Of a stretch of DNA of 64,000 nt, positions 32,114-41,274 are shown piece after piece. Source of the DNA: Arthrobacter sp. Y81. Its GTDB lineage: Bacteria > Actinomycetota > Actinomycetes > Actinomycetales > Micrococcaceae. Positions within the stretch are counted from its first letter, which is position 1, and every line of letters starts with the position of its first letter. Made by a program: the position numbers and the translations under genes. The notes under the pieces were generated by a model that saw only the letters and a list, made by a program, of their open reading frames with translations, was not told where the DNA came from and ran no database searches. The stretch covers positions 124,001 to 188,000 of the forward strand of contig NZ_PJIL01000001.1 of the NCBI RefSeq assembly GCF_002929335.1, written 5' to 3'.

Positions 32114-32116
32114 TCC

Positions 32117-32476
32117 ATGGCTAAGATCAAAAAGGGTGACCTCGTTCAGGTCATCACTGGCGCCAAGGCTGAGCGCGGCGGCGACAAAGGCAAGCAGGGC
32201 AAGGTTCTGCGCGTATTCCCGGAGACCAACCGCGTGTTGGTCGAAGGCATTAACCGCGTAACCAAGCACACCAAGGTCGGTCAGTCGCAGCGCGGCTCCA
32301 AGACCGGTGGCATCGAGGTCGTCGAGGCTTCCATCCACATCTCCAACGTGGCCCTGGTTGACCCCTCCACCAAGAAGCCCACCCGCGTCGGTTTCCGCAC
32401 CGAAACCGTTGAGCGCGATGGCGTGAAGCGTGAAGTGCGCGTACGCGTGGCCAAGAGCTCCGGGAAGGACATCTAA
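32117..32476 (+). CDS. rplX: 50S ribosomal protein L24
   Basis: Assembly-initiator protein with a KOW motif at the N-terminus ([20 protein letters not shown]), 119 residues. The stop shares a base with the rplE start (TAATG). Confidence 0.98.
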   Translation: MAKIKKGDLVQVITGAKAERGGDKGKQGKVLRVFPETNRVLVEGINRVTKHTKVGQSQRGSKTGGIEVVEASIHISNVALVDPSTKKPTRVGFRTETVERDGVKREVRVRVAKSSGKDI

Positions 32477-33057
32477 TGACTGAGACTCTCGAGACTCCGG
32501 CAAGCAAGATCGTTCCTCGTCTGAAGACCAAGTACGCGGATTCCATCAAGAGCACGCTCATCGAGGAATTCAAGTACGAAAACGTCAACCAGGTTCCCCG
32601 TCTGGTCAAGGTCGTTGTGAACATGGGTGTTGGAGATGCCGCCAAGGACTCCAAGCTGATCGACGGCGCTGTCCGCGATCTGACCCTGATCACCGGTCAG
32701 AAGCCGCAGGTAACCAAGGCCCGCAAGTCGATCGCACAGTTCAAGCTGCGCGAAGGCATGCCCATCGGTGCACACGCAACTCTGCGTGGGGACCGCATGT
32801 GGGAATTCCTGGACCGTCTGGTCACGCTGGCACTGCCGCGTATCCGTGACTTCCGGGGCCTCAGTGGCAAGCAGTTCGATGGCAACGGCAACTACACCTT
32901 CGGTCTGACCGAGCAGGTTATGTTCCACGAGATCGACCAGGATTCCATCGACCGCGTTCGCGGTATGGACATCACCGTCGTGACCACCGCCAAGACCGAC
33001 GACGAAGGCCGCGCGCTGCTCAAGGCGCTTGGTTTCCCGTTCAAGACCGAAGCTTAA
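32476..33057 (+). CDS. rplE: 50S ribosomal protein L5
   Basis: 5S rRNA-binding protein, 193 residues. [15 protein letters not shown], the [18 protein letters not shown] block and [19 protein letters not shown] are typical. Downstream, an 86-bp spacer leads to rpsH without an rpsN gene. Confidence 0.98.
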   Translation: MTETLETPASKIVPRLKTKYADSIKSTLIEEFKYENVNQVPRLVKVVVNMGVGDAAKDSKLIDGAVRDLTLITGQKPQVTKARKSIAQFKLREGMPIGAHATLRGDRMWEFLDRLVTLALPRIRDFRGLSGKQFDGNGNYTFGLTEQVMFHEIDQDSIDRVRGMDITVVTTAKTDDEGRALLKALGFPFKTEA

Positions 33058-33143
33058 TCTAGCTACATAGAAGGTCCGGCCTTGCCGATTCCCCTAGGGG
33101 ATGGCAGGGCGGAAACCGTTATGAGGAAGGGCAAGAGCCCAAC

Positions 33144-33542
33144 ATGACCATGACAGATCCCGTCGCAGACATGCTTACGCGTCTGCGCAACGCAAACTCG
33201 GCATACCACGATTCCGTGACCATGCCGTACAGCAAGCTCAAGGCACGCGTTGCCGACATCCTGAAGGCTGAAGGTTACATCGCCTCCTGGAAAGAAGAAG
33301 ACGCTGAGGTTGGCAAGAAGCTGACCCTCGAGCTCAAGTTCGGTCCGAACCGCGAGCGTTCAATCGCTGGCGTTCGTCGTATTTCCAAGCCGGGACTGCG
33401 CGTTTACGCAAAGTCCACCAACCTGCCGCACGTGCTCGGTGGCCTGGGTGTCGCAATCCTGTCCACCTCTTCCGGCCTCTTGACTGACAAGCAGGCCGGC
33501 AAGAAGGGCGTGGGCGGCGAAGTCCTCGCTTACGTCTGGTAA
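33144..33542 (+). CDS. rpsH: 30S ribosomal protein S8
   Basis: Central-domain organiser of 16S rRNA, 132 residues. [16 protein letters not shown], and [21 protein letters not shown] at the C-terminal end. The ATG at 33144 and a second in-frame ATG at 33150 are both possible; GAGGAAGGG lies upstream of the first. Confidence 0.98.
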   Translation: MTMTDPVADMLTRLRNANSAYHDSVTMPYSKLKARVADILKAEGYIASWKEEDAEVGKKLTLELKFGPNRERSIAGVRRISKPGLRVYAKSTNLPHVLGGLGVAILSTSSGLLTDKQAGKKGVGGEVLAYVW

Positions 33543-33560
33543 CGGGAAAGGAAGAGAATA

Positions 33561-34097
33561 ATGTCACGTATTGGACGTCTCCCCATCACCGTTCCTGCCG
33601 GCGTTGAGGTCAAGGTTGACGGCTCTGTCGTCAGCGTCAAGGGTTCCAAAGGCGAGCTGAGCCACACTGTGGCCAGCCCGATTGAGGTTTCCCTGGAAGA
33701 AGGCACCCTGACTGTCGCCCGCCCGAACGACGAGCGCGCCTCACGTTCGCTGCACGGCCTGACCCGCACCCTGATCGCCAACATGATCCAGGGTGTCACC
33801 GCAGGCTACGAGAAGAAGCTTGAGATTGTCGGTACTGGTTACCGCGTCCAGGCCAAGGGTTCTGACCTGGAGTTCGCTCTGGGCTACAGCCACCCGGTCA
33901 ACGTCTCGGCACCGAACGGCATCACCTTTGCAGTTGAGACCCCGACCAAGCTCTCTGTTTCAGGTATCTCCAAGCAGCAGGTCGGCGAGGTTGCTGCCAA
34001 CATTCGCAAGCTGCGGAAGCCGGACCCCTACAAGGGCAAGGGCATCCGTTACGCAGGCGAAGTCATCCGCCGCAAGGTCGGAAAGGCTGGTAAGTAA
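33561..34097 (+). CDS. rplF: 50S ribosomal protein L6
   Basis: Sarcin-ricin-loop neighbour, 178 residues in two similar domains. [17 protein letters not shown] and the [14 protein letters not shown] motif are diagnostic. GAAAGGAAG upstream. rplR follows 2 bp later. Confidence 0.98.
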   Translation: MSRIGRLPITVPAGVEVKVDGSVVSVKGSKGELSHTVASPIEVSLEEGTLTVARPNDERASRSLHGLTRTLIANMIQGVTAGYEKKLEIVGTGYRVQAKGSDLEFALGYSHPVNVSAPNGITFAVETPTKLSVSGISKQQVGEVAANIRKLRKPDPYKGKGIRYAGEVIRRKVGKAGK

Positions 34098-34099
34098 CC

Positions 34100-34483
34100 A
34101 TGGCGATCGCAATTAACAAGAAGCGTACGAACAAGAGCAAGTCTGCCCAGCGCAGCCGCCGCCAGCTTCGTATCCGCAAGCGCATCTCCGGTACGGCTGT
34201 ACGCCCGCGTCTGGTCGTCAACCGCTCCGCACGCCACATCTTTGTCCAGGTTGTCGATGACACCAAGGGCCTGACCGTGGCAAGCGCCTCCACACTGGAA
34301 GCCGACCTTCGTGCATTCGATGGTGACAAGACCGCCAAGGCCAAGCGCGTTGGCGAACTGGTCGCCGAGCGTGCCAAGGCTGCCGGTGTCGAAGCTGTTG
34401 TCTTCGACCGCGGTGGTAACAAGTACCACGGCCGGATCGCCGCCGTCGCTGACGGCGCACGTGAAGGTGGGCTGTCACTGTGA
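34100..34483 (+). CDS. rplR: 50S ribosomal protein L18
   Basis: 5S rRNA-binding protein, 127 residues with a basic N-terminus. [20 protein letters not shown] and the C-terminal [20 protein letters not shown] are typical. The stop overlaps the rpsE GTG (GTGA). Confidence 0.98.
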   Translation: MAIAINKKRTNKSKSAQRSRRQLRIRKRISGTAVRPRLVVNRSARHIFVQVVDDTKGLTVASASTLEADLRAFDGDKTAKAKRVGELVAERAKAAGVEAVVFDRGGNKYHGRIAAVADGAREGGLSL

Positions 34484-35208
34484 CGGAAGCAAACAAGGAA
34501 AAGGACACTGTGTCTGCAGATCAGAAGGCGACTGAAGCCGTAGCTGCTCCGGCCACTGAGACCGCTGCTCCCGCTGCTGCCGACGACCGCCGTGGTGGCG
34601 CTCGTCGTGGCGAGCGTGGAGACCGTGGCCAGGGCCGTGGCGACCGTGGTGGCCGTGGTGGCCGCGACGGCGGCCGCGAAGCCGAAAAGAGCCAGTTCGT
34701 AGAGCGCGTTGTAACCATCAACCGCGTTTCCAAGGTCGTCAAGGGTGGTCGTCGCTTCAGCTTCACCGCCCTCGTCGTTGTCGGCGACGGCAACGGTATG
34801 GTCGGCGTTGGCTACGGCAAGGCTAAGGAAGTTCCTGCCGCAATCGCGAAGGGCGTTGAAGAAGCCAAGAAGTCCTTCTTCCGCGTTCCCCGCATCGGCA
34901 GCACCATCCCGCACCGCGTTCAGGGTGAAGCCGCCGCAGGCGTCGTTATGCTGCGTCCGGCCTCCGCCGGTACCGGTGTTATCGCCGGCGGTCCGGTCCG
35001 TGCAGTACTGGAGTGCGTGGGCATCCACGACATCCTCTCCAAGTCGCTCGGTTCCTCCAACGCCATCAACATCGTTCACGCGACCGTTGATGCCCTGAAG
35101 CGCCTCGAAGAGCCGGCAGCAGTGGCAGCACGCCGCGGCCTCCCGCTCGACGAGGTCGCTCCGCCGGCAATGGTGAAGGCTCTCCTGAACCAGAAGGCAG
35201 GTGTCTGA
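34480..35208 (+). CDS. rpsE: 30S ribosomal protein S5 with RG-rich N-terminal extension
   Basis: Decoding-fidelity protein, 242 residues against the usual 165-200. The core begins near [18 protein letters not shown] and has the spectinomycin-loop region with the normal [14 protein letters not shown]. Before it lie about 68 extra residues: an Ala/Thr/Glu stretch, then [23 protein letters not shown] start inside the end of rplR. Confidence 0.96.
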   Translation: MTEANKEKDTVSADQKATEAVAAPATETAAPAAADDRRGGARRGERGDRGQGRGDRGGRGGRDGGREAEKSQFVERVVTINRVSKVVKGGRRFSFTALVVVGDGNGMVGVGYGKAKEVPAAIAKGVEEAKKSFFRVPRIGSTIPHRVQGEAAAGVVMLRPASAGTGVIAGGPVRAVLECVGIHDILSKSLGSSNAINIVHATVDALKRLEEPAAVAARRGLPLDEVAPPAMVKALLNQKAGV

Positions 35209-35211
35209 GTC

Positions 35212-35418
35212 ATGGCTAAGAACCTGATTCCCTCCGACGCTCAGTTGGAGATCACTCAGATCAAGTCCGCCATTGGCGGCAAGCAGAACCAGCGCGACAC
35301 CCTTCGGTCCCTCGGCCTGAAGCGGATCGGACACACCGTTGTCCGCACCGCCGATGCCGTGACCGTTGGAATGCTCAACACGGTTCCGCACCTGGTAAAG
35401 GTAGAGGAGGCGAAGTAA
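35212..35418 (+). CDS. rpmD: 50S ribosomal protein L30
   Basis: Small large-subunit protein, 68 residues. [20 protein letters not shown] and [10 protein letters not shown] are typical. The 3' end encodes GAGGAGG, the ribosome binding site for rplO, which begins directly after the stop. Confidence 0.98.
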   Translation: MAKNLIPSDAQLEITQIKSAIGGKQNQRDTLRSLGLKRIGHTVVRTADAVTVGMLNTVPHLVKVEEAK

Positions 35419-35913
35419 ATGGCAGAGAAGAACACCGCCGAAAAGGCACAGGGCGCCGCTGCTGAGAAGCAGAACGCACTGAAGGTTCACCACCTGCGTC
35501 CCGCCCCGGGTGCCAAAACCGCCAAGACCCGTGTTGGTCGTGGTGAAGGTTCCAAGGGTAAGACCGCTGGTCGCGGTACCAAGGGTACGAAGGCCCGTTA
35601 CCAGATCAAGGCTGGCTTTGCCGGCGGCCAGCTGCCGCTGCACATGCGCCTGCCGAAGCTGCGCGGCTTCAAGAACCCGTTCCGGGTTGAGTACCAGGTC
35701 GTAAACCTGGACAAGCTCAACGAGCTGTTCCCGGAAGGTGGCGCAGTCACCGTGGAGAACCTGGTCGAAAAGGGTGCCGTTCGCAAGAACCAGCCCGTCA
35801 AGGTGCTGGGCACCGGCGACATCACCGTCAAGGTTGACGTCACGGTCCACGCATTCTCGGCCAGCGCCGCAGAAAAGATCGCAGCAGCAGGCGGAAGCAC
35901 CACCGCCCTCTAA
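35419..35913 (+). CDS. rplO: 50S ribosomal protein L15
   Basis: Late-assembly protein, 164 residues with a short extra N-terminal segment. [19 protein letters not shown], the Gly/Lys-rich [13 protein letters not shown] and [15 protein letters not shown] are diagnostic. Last gene of this unit before a strong terminator. Confidence 0.98.
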   Translation: MAEKNTAEKAQGAAAEKQNALKVHHLRPAPGAKTAKTRVGRGEGSKGKTAGRGTKGTKARYQIKAGFAGGQLPLHMRLPKLRGFKNPFRVEYQVVNLDKLNELFPEGGAVTVENLVEKGAVRKNQPVKVLGTGDITVKVDVTVHAFSASAAEKIAAAGGSTTAL

Positions 35914-35945
35914 TCGGGGACGGCGGGGCAACTGCCCGTTGTGAG

Positions 35946-35992
35946 AACTCCCGGTACGCGGGGCCCCAGGCCCTGCGTACCGGGAGTTTTTT
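35946..35992 (+). terminator. Terminator after rplO
   Basis: A perfect 14-bp stem (35946-35959 with 35975-35988) runs into a T-tract. It separates rplO from secY. Confidence 0.93.
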
Positions 35993-36035
35993 CTCATTTG
36001 GAACCTCACCGATTGTTCGCAGGACGCATCAACCC

Positions 36036-36043
36036 GTTAGACT
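36036..36043 (+). promoter_or_regulatory. Candidate secY-adk promoter
   Basis: GTTAGACT with -10 TAGACT (36038-36043) matches the octamer upstream of rpsL. TTGTTC at 36013-36018 is a possible -35 at a long 19-base spacing. Confidence 0.45.
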
Positions 36044-36102
36044 CGGTTGTTGGGTTTTATTGACCTATCTCACACGACTTTATAAACACATCAGGAGGAC
36101 GC

Positions 36103-37413
36103 TTGCTTAGCGCATTTGGCCGGGCCTTTCGCACGCCTGATCTGCGACGCAAGTTGTTGTTCACGCTGGGAATCATCACAATCTTCCGCTTGGGTGCCTT
36201 CATCCCCTCGCCTGGTGTGAACTACCAGAATGTCCAGCAATGCTTGCAGAACGGTCAGACCTCGGGCGGGATCTACCAGCTCGTCAATCTGTTCAGCGGC
36301 GGTGCATTGCTGCAGGTGTCCATCTTCGCCTTGGGCATCATGCCGTACATCACGGCCAGCATCATTGTGCAGCTGCTCCGGGTAGTCATTCCCCGGTTCC
36401 AGCAGCTGTATGAAGAGGGCGCATCCGGGCAGTCCAAGCTGACGCAGTACACGCGTTACCTGACCATCGCCCTGGGCCTGTTGAACGCCACGACGCTGGT
36501 GTCGCTGGCACGTTCCGGCCAGCTGCTGCCCAACTGCCAGCTGGACATCATTCCCGATGCGAGCGTCATCACCACCATCCTCATCATCATCACGCTGACG
36601 GCCGGCACCGGCCTGATCATGTGGATGGGCGAGCTCGTCACCGAGAAGGGTGTGGGCAACGGCATGTCGCTGCTCATCTTCACCTCGATCGCCGCCAGCT
36701 TCCCGACGTCCCTCGGCGCCATCTGGACCTCGCAGGGCCCGGGCACCTTCTTCATGGTGCTGGCGATTGGCCTGCTCACCGTGGCCCTCGTGGTGTTCGT
36801 GGAGCAGTCCCAGCGCCGCATCCCCGTGCAGTATGCCAAGCGCATGATCGGCCGGCGGACCGTGGGCGGGACCAGCACGTACATCCCCATCAAGGTGAAC
36901 ATGGCCGGCGTCGTGCCCGTCATCTTCGCGTCCTCGATGCTGTACCTGCCGGGCCTGATCTCCCAGTTCAACCAGCCCAAGCAGGGCGAGCCGATGGCAC
37001 CGTGGGTTGAGTGGATCAACAACAACCTCACCCGCGGTGACCACCCCATCTACATGGCGCTCTATTTCGCCATGATTGTTTTCTTCACCTACTTCTATGT
37101 CGCAATCACTTTCAATCCTGAAGAGGTTTCCGACAACATGAAGAAGTACGGCGGCTTCATCCCGGGTATCCGGGCCGGTAAGCCGACGGCGGACTATCTG
37201 CAGTACGTCCTATCCAGGATCACCCTGCCCGGCGCCCTCTACCTGGGCTTCGTGGCACTGATCCCGCTGGTCGCCCTGGTCCTGATCAATGCCAACCAGA
37301 ACTTCCCGTTCGGTGGAACGTCGATCCTGATCATGGTGGGTGTCGGCCTGGAAACGGTCAAGCAGATTGACGCGCAGCTACAACAACGTCACTACGAAGG
37401 GCTTTTGCGATGA
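36103..37413 (+). CDS. secY: Preprotein translocase channel subunit SecY
   Basis: Core of the general secretion channel, 436 residues with ten membrane helices. The TTG at 36103 gives MLSAFGRAFRTPDLRRKLLF and has AGGAGG five bases upstream, so the rare start is well supported. The RMIGRRTVGGTSTYIPIKVN region and the periplasmic and cytoplasmic loops look intact. The stop overlaps adk as ATGA, coupling the two. Confidence 0.98.
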   Translation: MLSAFGRAFRTPDLRRKLLFTLGIITIFRLGAFIPSPGVNYQNVQQCLQNGQTSGGIYQLVNLFSGGALLQVSIFALGIMPYITASIIVQLLRVVIPRFQQLYEEGASGQSKLTQYTRYLTIALGLLNATTLVSLARSGQLLPNCQLDIIPDASVITTILIIITLTAGTGLIMWMGELVTEKGVGNGMSLLIFTSIAASFPTSLGAIWTSQGPGTFFMVLAIGLLTVALVVFVEQSQRRIPVQYAKRMIGRRTVGGTSTYIPIKVNMAGVVPVIFASSMLYLPGLISQFNQPKQGEPMAPWVEWINNNLTRGDHPIYMALYFAMIVFFTYFYVAITFNPEEVSDNMKKYGGFIPGIRAGKPTADYLQYVLSRITLPGALYLGFVALIPLVALVLINANQNFPFGGTSILIMVGVGLETVKQIDAQLQQRHYEGLLR

Positions 37414-37988
37414 CGAGAATGCTGATTATCGGACCTCCGGGTTCAGGCAAGGGAACGCAGGCGGATCGGATATCCGAGCGCCTCGGCGTCGTTGCGATCT
37501 CCACCGGCGACATCTTCCGCGCCAACGTCAAGGGTGAGACGCCGCTGGGCGTCGAGGCCAAGAAGTACATGGATGCCGGCGATTTCGTGCCGGACAGCGT
37601 TACCAACAAGATGGTGCGCGACCGCCTGAACGAGGACGACGTCGAAAACGGCTTCCTCCTGGACGGATACCCGCGCACCACAGCGCAGGTGGACTACCTC
37701 GATGAGATCCTCGCCAAGGGTGAGCAGAAGCTGGACGTTGTCCTGCAGCTGACCGCCGACGACGAGGAACTGGTGCACCGGCTGCTCGGCCGGGCCAAGG
37801 AAACGGGCCGGAGCGACGACAATGAAGCCGTCATCCGCCACCGGCTGGACCTGTACCACGAGCAGACCGAAGCCGTTGTGGCCAAGTACGCCGAACGCGG
37901 CATCCTGACCCAGGTCGACGGCATCGGCGCTATCGACGAGGTCACCGACCGCGTGATGGAAGCCATCAAGGCAGCACAGGCAGCCTGA
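37410..37988 (+). CDS. adk: Adenylate kinase
   Basis: Catalyses ATP + AMP to 2 ADP, 192 residues. The P-loop GPPGSGKGTQ is at residues 8-17 and DGYPRT in the AMP-binding region. The LID is the short actinobacterial type without zinc-binding Cys. It overlaps secY by 4 bp and is followed by a terminator; the usual next gene, map, is displaced about 6 kb downstream. Confidence 0.98.
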   Translation: MTRMLIIGPPGSGKGTQADRISERLGVVAISTGDIFRANVKGETPLGVEAKKYMDAGDFVPDSVTNKMVRDRLNEDDVENGFLLDGYPRTTAQVDYLDEILAKGEQKLDVVLQLTADDEELVHRLLGRAKETGRSDDNEAVIRHRLDLYHEQTEAVVAKYAERGILTQVDGIGAIDEVTDRVMEAIKAAQAA

Positions 37989-38044
37989 TCCAGGATTAGC
38001 CGGGCATCAAGGCAGATGCCGGAACCCGGCTCGCCTTCAGTGCC

Positions 38045-38096
38045 AGGCAGGGCGCGTCCCGTACCATCGTGTACGGGACGCGCCCTGCCTTGTTTT
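38045..38096 (+). terminator. Terminator after adk
   Basis: A perfect 20-bp stem (38045-38064 with 38071-38090) with loop CATCGT is followed by TGTTTT. It isolates secY-adk from the operon downstream. Confidence 0.93.
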
Positions 38097-38204
38097 GGGG
38101 CGGCGCCCCTGTACTGAGGGCGGCGCCGCGCTGGGCGGAGGCCGTCAGCTGGTCAGGACCGGAACCGGGAATCACCGGACGCATTGTCTGTGGGGAGATA
38201 CTGC

Positions 38205-39239
38205 ATGAACCAGACCCTTCCGGGGGCGGCGAGGATCGCCGGCCTTGAAGTCTACGTGCCGCCAGGACGGCTTGGCACCGCTCAATTGGAGCGGCAGCTC
38301 GCGGCCTCCAGCCCGGGGTTTCGGGTCCCGAAGGGCCTGATCGGCAGGCTGACGGGCATCCGGACACGGTCTGTGATGGCCGAGACGGAGCAGGCGTCCG
38401 ATCTTGCGGCCGTCGCCGCCGCTAAACTGCTGGCGGACCGCGGACTCCAGCCCGCCGACGTCGACCTCCTCCTCTTTGCCTCGGCGAGCCAGGACATGGT
38501 GGAACCGGCCACCGGCCACATGGTCGCCGCAAAACTCGGCATGGGCTGCCCTGTGATGGACATCAAGAACGCCTGCAACAGCATTCTGAACGGCCTCGAG
38601 GTGGCTGATGCCCTGATCGGAACCGGCCGTTACCGGCGCGTCCTTCTGGTGAGCGGGGAATCGCCCTCCAGGGCGGTGCGGTGGGCCGTTCCGGACCAGG
38701 AGACCTTCGCCGCAGCCTTCCCGGGCTACACCATGAGCGACGCCGGGTGCGCGCTGCTGCTGGAACCGGCAGACCCCGACGACGACGCCGGGTCCCGGGT
38801 GCTGGGAATGGGGTTCACCGCGAAGAGCAGCCACTGGGCGGTGGGAACGCTCGCCACCGGCGGTTCCGTAGCCCCACGGGACCCCGAAGCAACGTACTTC
38901 AACATGGACGGCGAAAAGCTCAAGGACGCATTCCTTGATCTGGGCCGGGGCATCCTGGACGAGACCCTGGAGCGGCTCGGCCTGACCTGGACGGACTTCG
39001 CCGTTGTCTGTGTCCACCAGGTGAGTGCCCCGTACCGGGACATCTTTGCCCGCGGTGCCGGGGTGCCGCAGGACAAACTCGTCAGGACCGTGGAGGATTT
39101 CGGCAACATGGCCTCGGTCAGCCTGCCGCTGCAGCTGAAGGTGGCGCAGGACCTGGGCCGGTGCGGCCCCGGCGACCTGGTGGCGCTGGTGGGGCTGGCC
39201 GGCGGCGTGAGCCTGGGCATCGCCGTGGTGCGGCTGTGA
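38205..39239 (+). CDS. Thiolase-superfamily condensing enzyme, OleA-like
   Basis: A 344-residue 3-oxoacyl-ACP synthase III-fold protein. The catalytic triad is Cys124 (KNACNS), His271 (VHQVS) and Asn301 (GNMAS). Glu100 lies in a DMVEPATGHMV segment that resembles the one carrying the catalytic Glu of OleA, the enzyme that condenses two fatty acyl-CoAs to a beta-keto acid. OleC-like and OleD-like genes in the same operon support that role over FabH. The ATG at 38205 has GGGGAG seven bases upstream; an in-frame TTG at 38184 is less likely. The stop overlaps the next gene as GTGA. The assignment is inferred, but the fold and triad are clear. Confidence 0.85.
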   Translation: MNQTLPGAARIAGLEVYVPPGRLGTAQLERQLAASSPGFRVPKGLIGRLTGIRTRSVMAETEQASDLAAVAAAKLLADRGLQPADVDLLLFASASQDMVEPATGHMVAAKLGMGCPVMDIKNACNSILNGLEVADALIGTGRYRRVLLVSGESPSRAVRWAVPDQETFAAAFPGYTMSDAGCALLLEPADPDDDAGSRVLGMGFTAKSSHWAVGTLATGGSVAPRDPEATYFNMDGEKLKDAFLDLGRGILDETLERLGLTWTDFAVVCVHQVSAPYRDIFARGAGVPQDKLVRTVEDFGNMASVSLPLQLKVAQDLGRCGPGDLVALVGLAGGVSLGIAVVRL

Positions 39240-40075
39240 CGGCACCGGCCCCCGGCAGCGAACCGGCCCCCGGCAGCGAACCTGCCCCCGGCGGCGAACC
39301 TGCCCCCGGCAGCGTGCCGCCGGCGCGGGTGCTGTGTGTCGCGATGCCGGCGCTCAACGAGGAGAAGCTGATCCGCCAATCACTGCAGGCGCTGGCCGCG
39401 CAGGTGCTGAAGGACTTCACGCTTGTGGTGGTGGACAACGGCTCCACGGACGCAACCACGGCAATCGTCTCGGACTTTGCACGGATTCACCCGGCCATGG
39501 ATGTCCGGCTGATCCACGAGCCGCAAAAGGGGACCGGAGCCGCTGCCGATACCGGCATGCGCTTCGGCGCCCTGAACGGCGCCCGCTGGCTGGCACGCAC
39601 GGACGCGGACTGCCTGCCGGCTCCCGACTGGACACTGCGCATCGTGGAAGCGTTCGACGACGGCCTGGAAATGGTTGCCGGGCAGCTGAACCCCCGGCTG
39701 GACGAGGGTCTGGGCCGGGCAAGCCGCTGGCTGATGCTGCTGGCCGTGGAAGTTGCCTCGTTCTTTGGCCGCATCCGCCCGGGCAACAAGGGGGAGGGCT
39801 ACCTTGGCCCTTACCAGATGCTGCCCGGCTGCAACATGGCCATCACCGCGGAGCTGTATCTGCGGTCAGGCGGATTTCCCCGCACCAGCATCGAGGACCT
39901 GCACGAGGACCGGGCGCTATCCAACAGCGTCCGCAAACTCACGCGCGCCTATGCCCTCCGGCGCAATGTGGTGGTGTTCGGATCCTCCCGCCGAGTACAG
40001 GCCTGGGGCCTGCCCAACACCCTCGCCTGGTATGCGGACCACCGGTTCCGCCCCGACCACGTCGACATCCGGTGA
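39236..40075 (+). CDS. Family 2 glycosyltransferase
   Basis: A 279-residue GT-A fold enzyme. VLCVAMPALNEEKLIRQSL opens the nucleotide-sugar domain; DNGSTD and D123-A-D125 (RTDADC) are the nucleotide-sugar and metal ligands, and IEDLHEDRALS contains the likely acidic catalytic region. No long membrane helix is seen, so it is probably cytoplasmic or peripheral. GTG at 39236 overlaps the condensing-enzyme stop. The first 27 residues are a PAPGSE-type repeat encoded by four 18-bp units. Acceptor unknown; the operon suggests the lipid product, but that is inference. Confidence 0.88.
   Translation: MTAPAPGSEPAPGSEPAPGGEPAPGSVPPARVLCVAMPALNEEKLIRQSLQALAAQVLKDFTLVVVDNGSTDATTAIVSDFARIHPAMDVRLIHEPQKGTGAAADTGMRFGALNGARWLARTDADCLPAPDWTLRIVEAFDDGLEMVAGQLNPRLDEGLGRASRWLMLLAVEVASFFGRIRPGNKGEGYLGPYQMLPGCNMAITAELYLRSGGFPRTSIEDLHEDRALSNSVRKLTRAYALRRNVVVFGSSRRVQAWGLPNTLAWYADHRFRPDHVDIR
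39245..39316 (+). repeat. Four tandem 18-bp repeats in the 5' end of the glycosyltransferase gene
   Basis: Units at 39245, 39263, 39281 and 39299. The first two are identical; the third and fourth differ at two and three positions. They encode PAPGSE repeats before the catalytic domain. Confidence 0.9.
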
Positions 40076-41274
40076 GCACCGATACGGCACGGGCCGCAGC
40101 CCCGGGAGGCCTGGCCGGCTGGGAGCGGCGACTGCATACCGGTGCCCACCCGGTGGCCTACCCGCTGATCCGCGGGCTGGGGAAGCTCCGGCCCGTTGTC
40201 CGGCTGCCGGGCCTCGGCGTGCTGGTCAGCGAGGCCTCACTGGTCCGCGATGTCCTGATGGACGCCAGCTACTCGAAGTCCGGGACCCGGGCTTCCGGCG
40301 CGCTGTGGACTCCCGTGGTGGGACCGCGCGTCCTGCTGAACATGCACGGGGCAGAGCACCTGGAGCTGCGGCGCCGCCTCAACGGACTGTTCACCCCGCG
40401 GGCCGTTGAAGCCATCGTCGCGCCCGCAGGCGAACGCTTTCGCGAACGGCTGGCTGCGGGGCTGGAGAACGGCGGCTCCGTGGAGTTCGTCGGGCTGGTC
40501 AAGGAACTGTCCGGGGGAGTGATCAGTAGGCTGCTGGGTGTCCCGGACGATGCGCCCGGCCGCCTGCCGGACACCGAACTCTTCACCCTGGGCACCTCCA
40601 TCACCTCACTCGTCCGCCTGGGCCGGCCACGGCTAACGGCGCCGCAGGTCGCGAAGGCGAAGGCCGCCGTCGAAATTCTTGCCGGGCCCGTGCGCAACGC
40701 CTACCGCAGCGACGACCCCTCCACCTTTCCCGGCCGCCTCCGCGTCCTGGGCCTCAGCGAGGACGAAGCGGTGGGGATCGTCAGTGCCTTCGTGATCGCG
40801 GGGACCGAGACCCTGGTGTCCTACGTGCCGCGTCTCGCCGCCATGCTGTTCGACGGCGGCCGGCTGCCCGGGCTGGCAGCTGACCGCAGCGGGCTCCCGG
40901 ACGCCGTCAATGAGGGCCTGCGGTACACGGCGCCGTCGCCCATGATGCTCCGCGAGGCGACGGCGGCCGGTCGGCTGGGCGGTGTCAGGATCAGGCCGGG
41001 GGACCGCATTCTGCTGTCGACCGTGCACGCGGTAAAGAGCCTGGGCGGCTTCGATCCGGGGACTCCCGTCCCGCCCGCGGCCCGCCAGCTGTGGTTCGGG
41101 GCGGGCGCCCACTTCTGCATCGGCATGCCGCTGGCGATGGCCGAAATCAACTGCGCGCTGGCCGCGCTGCTGGACGAGTACCGCCGGAACCCGTGGTCCA
41201 TCCGCTCCAGGACCGTCAGCCGTAACGTGCTCATTCCGCACTACAAGTCCCTGGAGCTGACCCGTGCCAACTGA
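40072..41274 (+). CDS. Cytochrome P450
   Basis: Haem monooxygenase of 400 residues, soluble bacterial type. The I-helix oxygen-activation motif AGTET (residues 243-247), the ExxR pair E281/R284 in NEGLR, and the haem loop FGAGAHFCIG with Cys349 as axial ligand are all intact. GTG at 40072 overlaps the glycosyltransferase stop as GTGA. It would need a ferredoxin and reductase, none of which is nearby. Lying between the condensing enzyme and the ligase, it probably hydroxylates the acyl chain or the product. Confidence 0.95.
   Translation: MSTDTARAAAPGGLAGWERRLHTGAHPVAYPLIRGLGKLRPVVRLPGLGVLVSEASLVRDVLMDASYSKSGTRASGALWTPVVGPRVLLNMHGAEHLELRRRLNGLFTPRAVEAIVAPAGERFRERLAAGLENGGSVEFVGLVKELSGGVISRLLGVPDDAPGRLPDTELFTLGTSITSLVRLGRPRLTAPQVAKAKAAVEILAGPVRNAYRSDDPSTFPGRLRVLGLSEDEAVGIVSAFVIAGTETLVSYVPRLAAMLFDGGRLPGLAADRSGLPDAVNEGLRYTAPSPMMLREATAAGRLGGVRIRPGDRILLSTVHAVKSLGGFDPGTPVPPAARQLWFGAGAHFCIGMPLAMAEINCALAALLDEYRRNPWSIRSRTVSRNVLIPHYKSLELTRAN

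Noticed and set aside
38205..39239. Reading the condensing enzyme as FabH of fatty-acid synthesis
   Set aside because: No acpP, fabD or fabF nearby, the Asn motif is GNMAS rather than the GNTSAAS form, and the neighbours are OleC- and OleD-like.
39334..40071. Long frame running through the glycosyltransferase gene into the P450
   Set aside because: It is the P450 frame extended upstream; P450 similarity begins only after the GTG at 40072.
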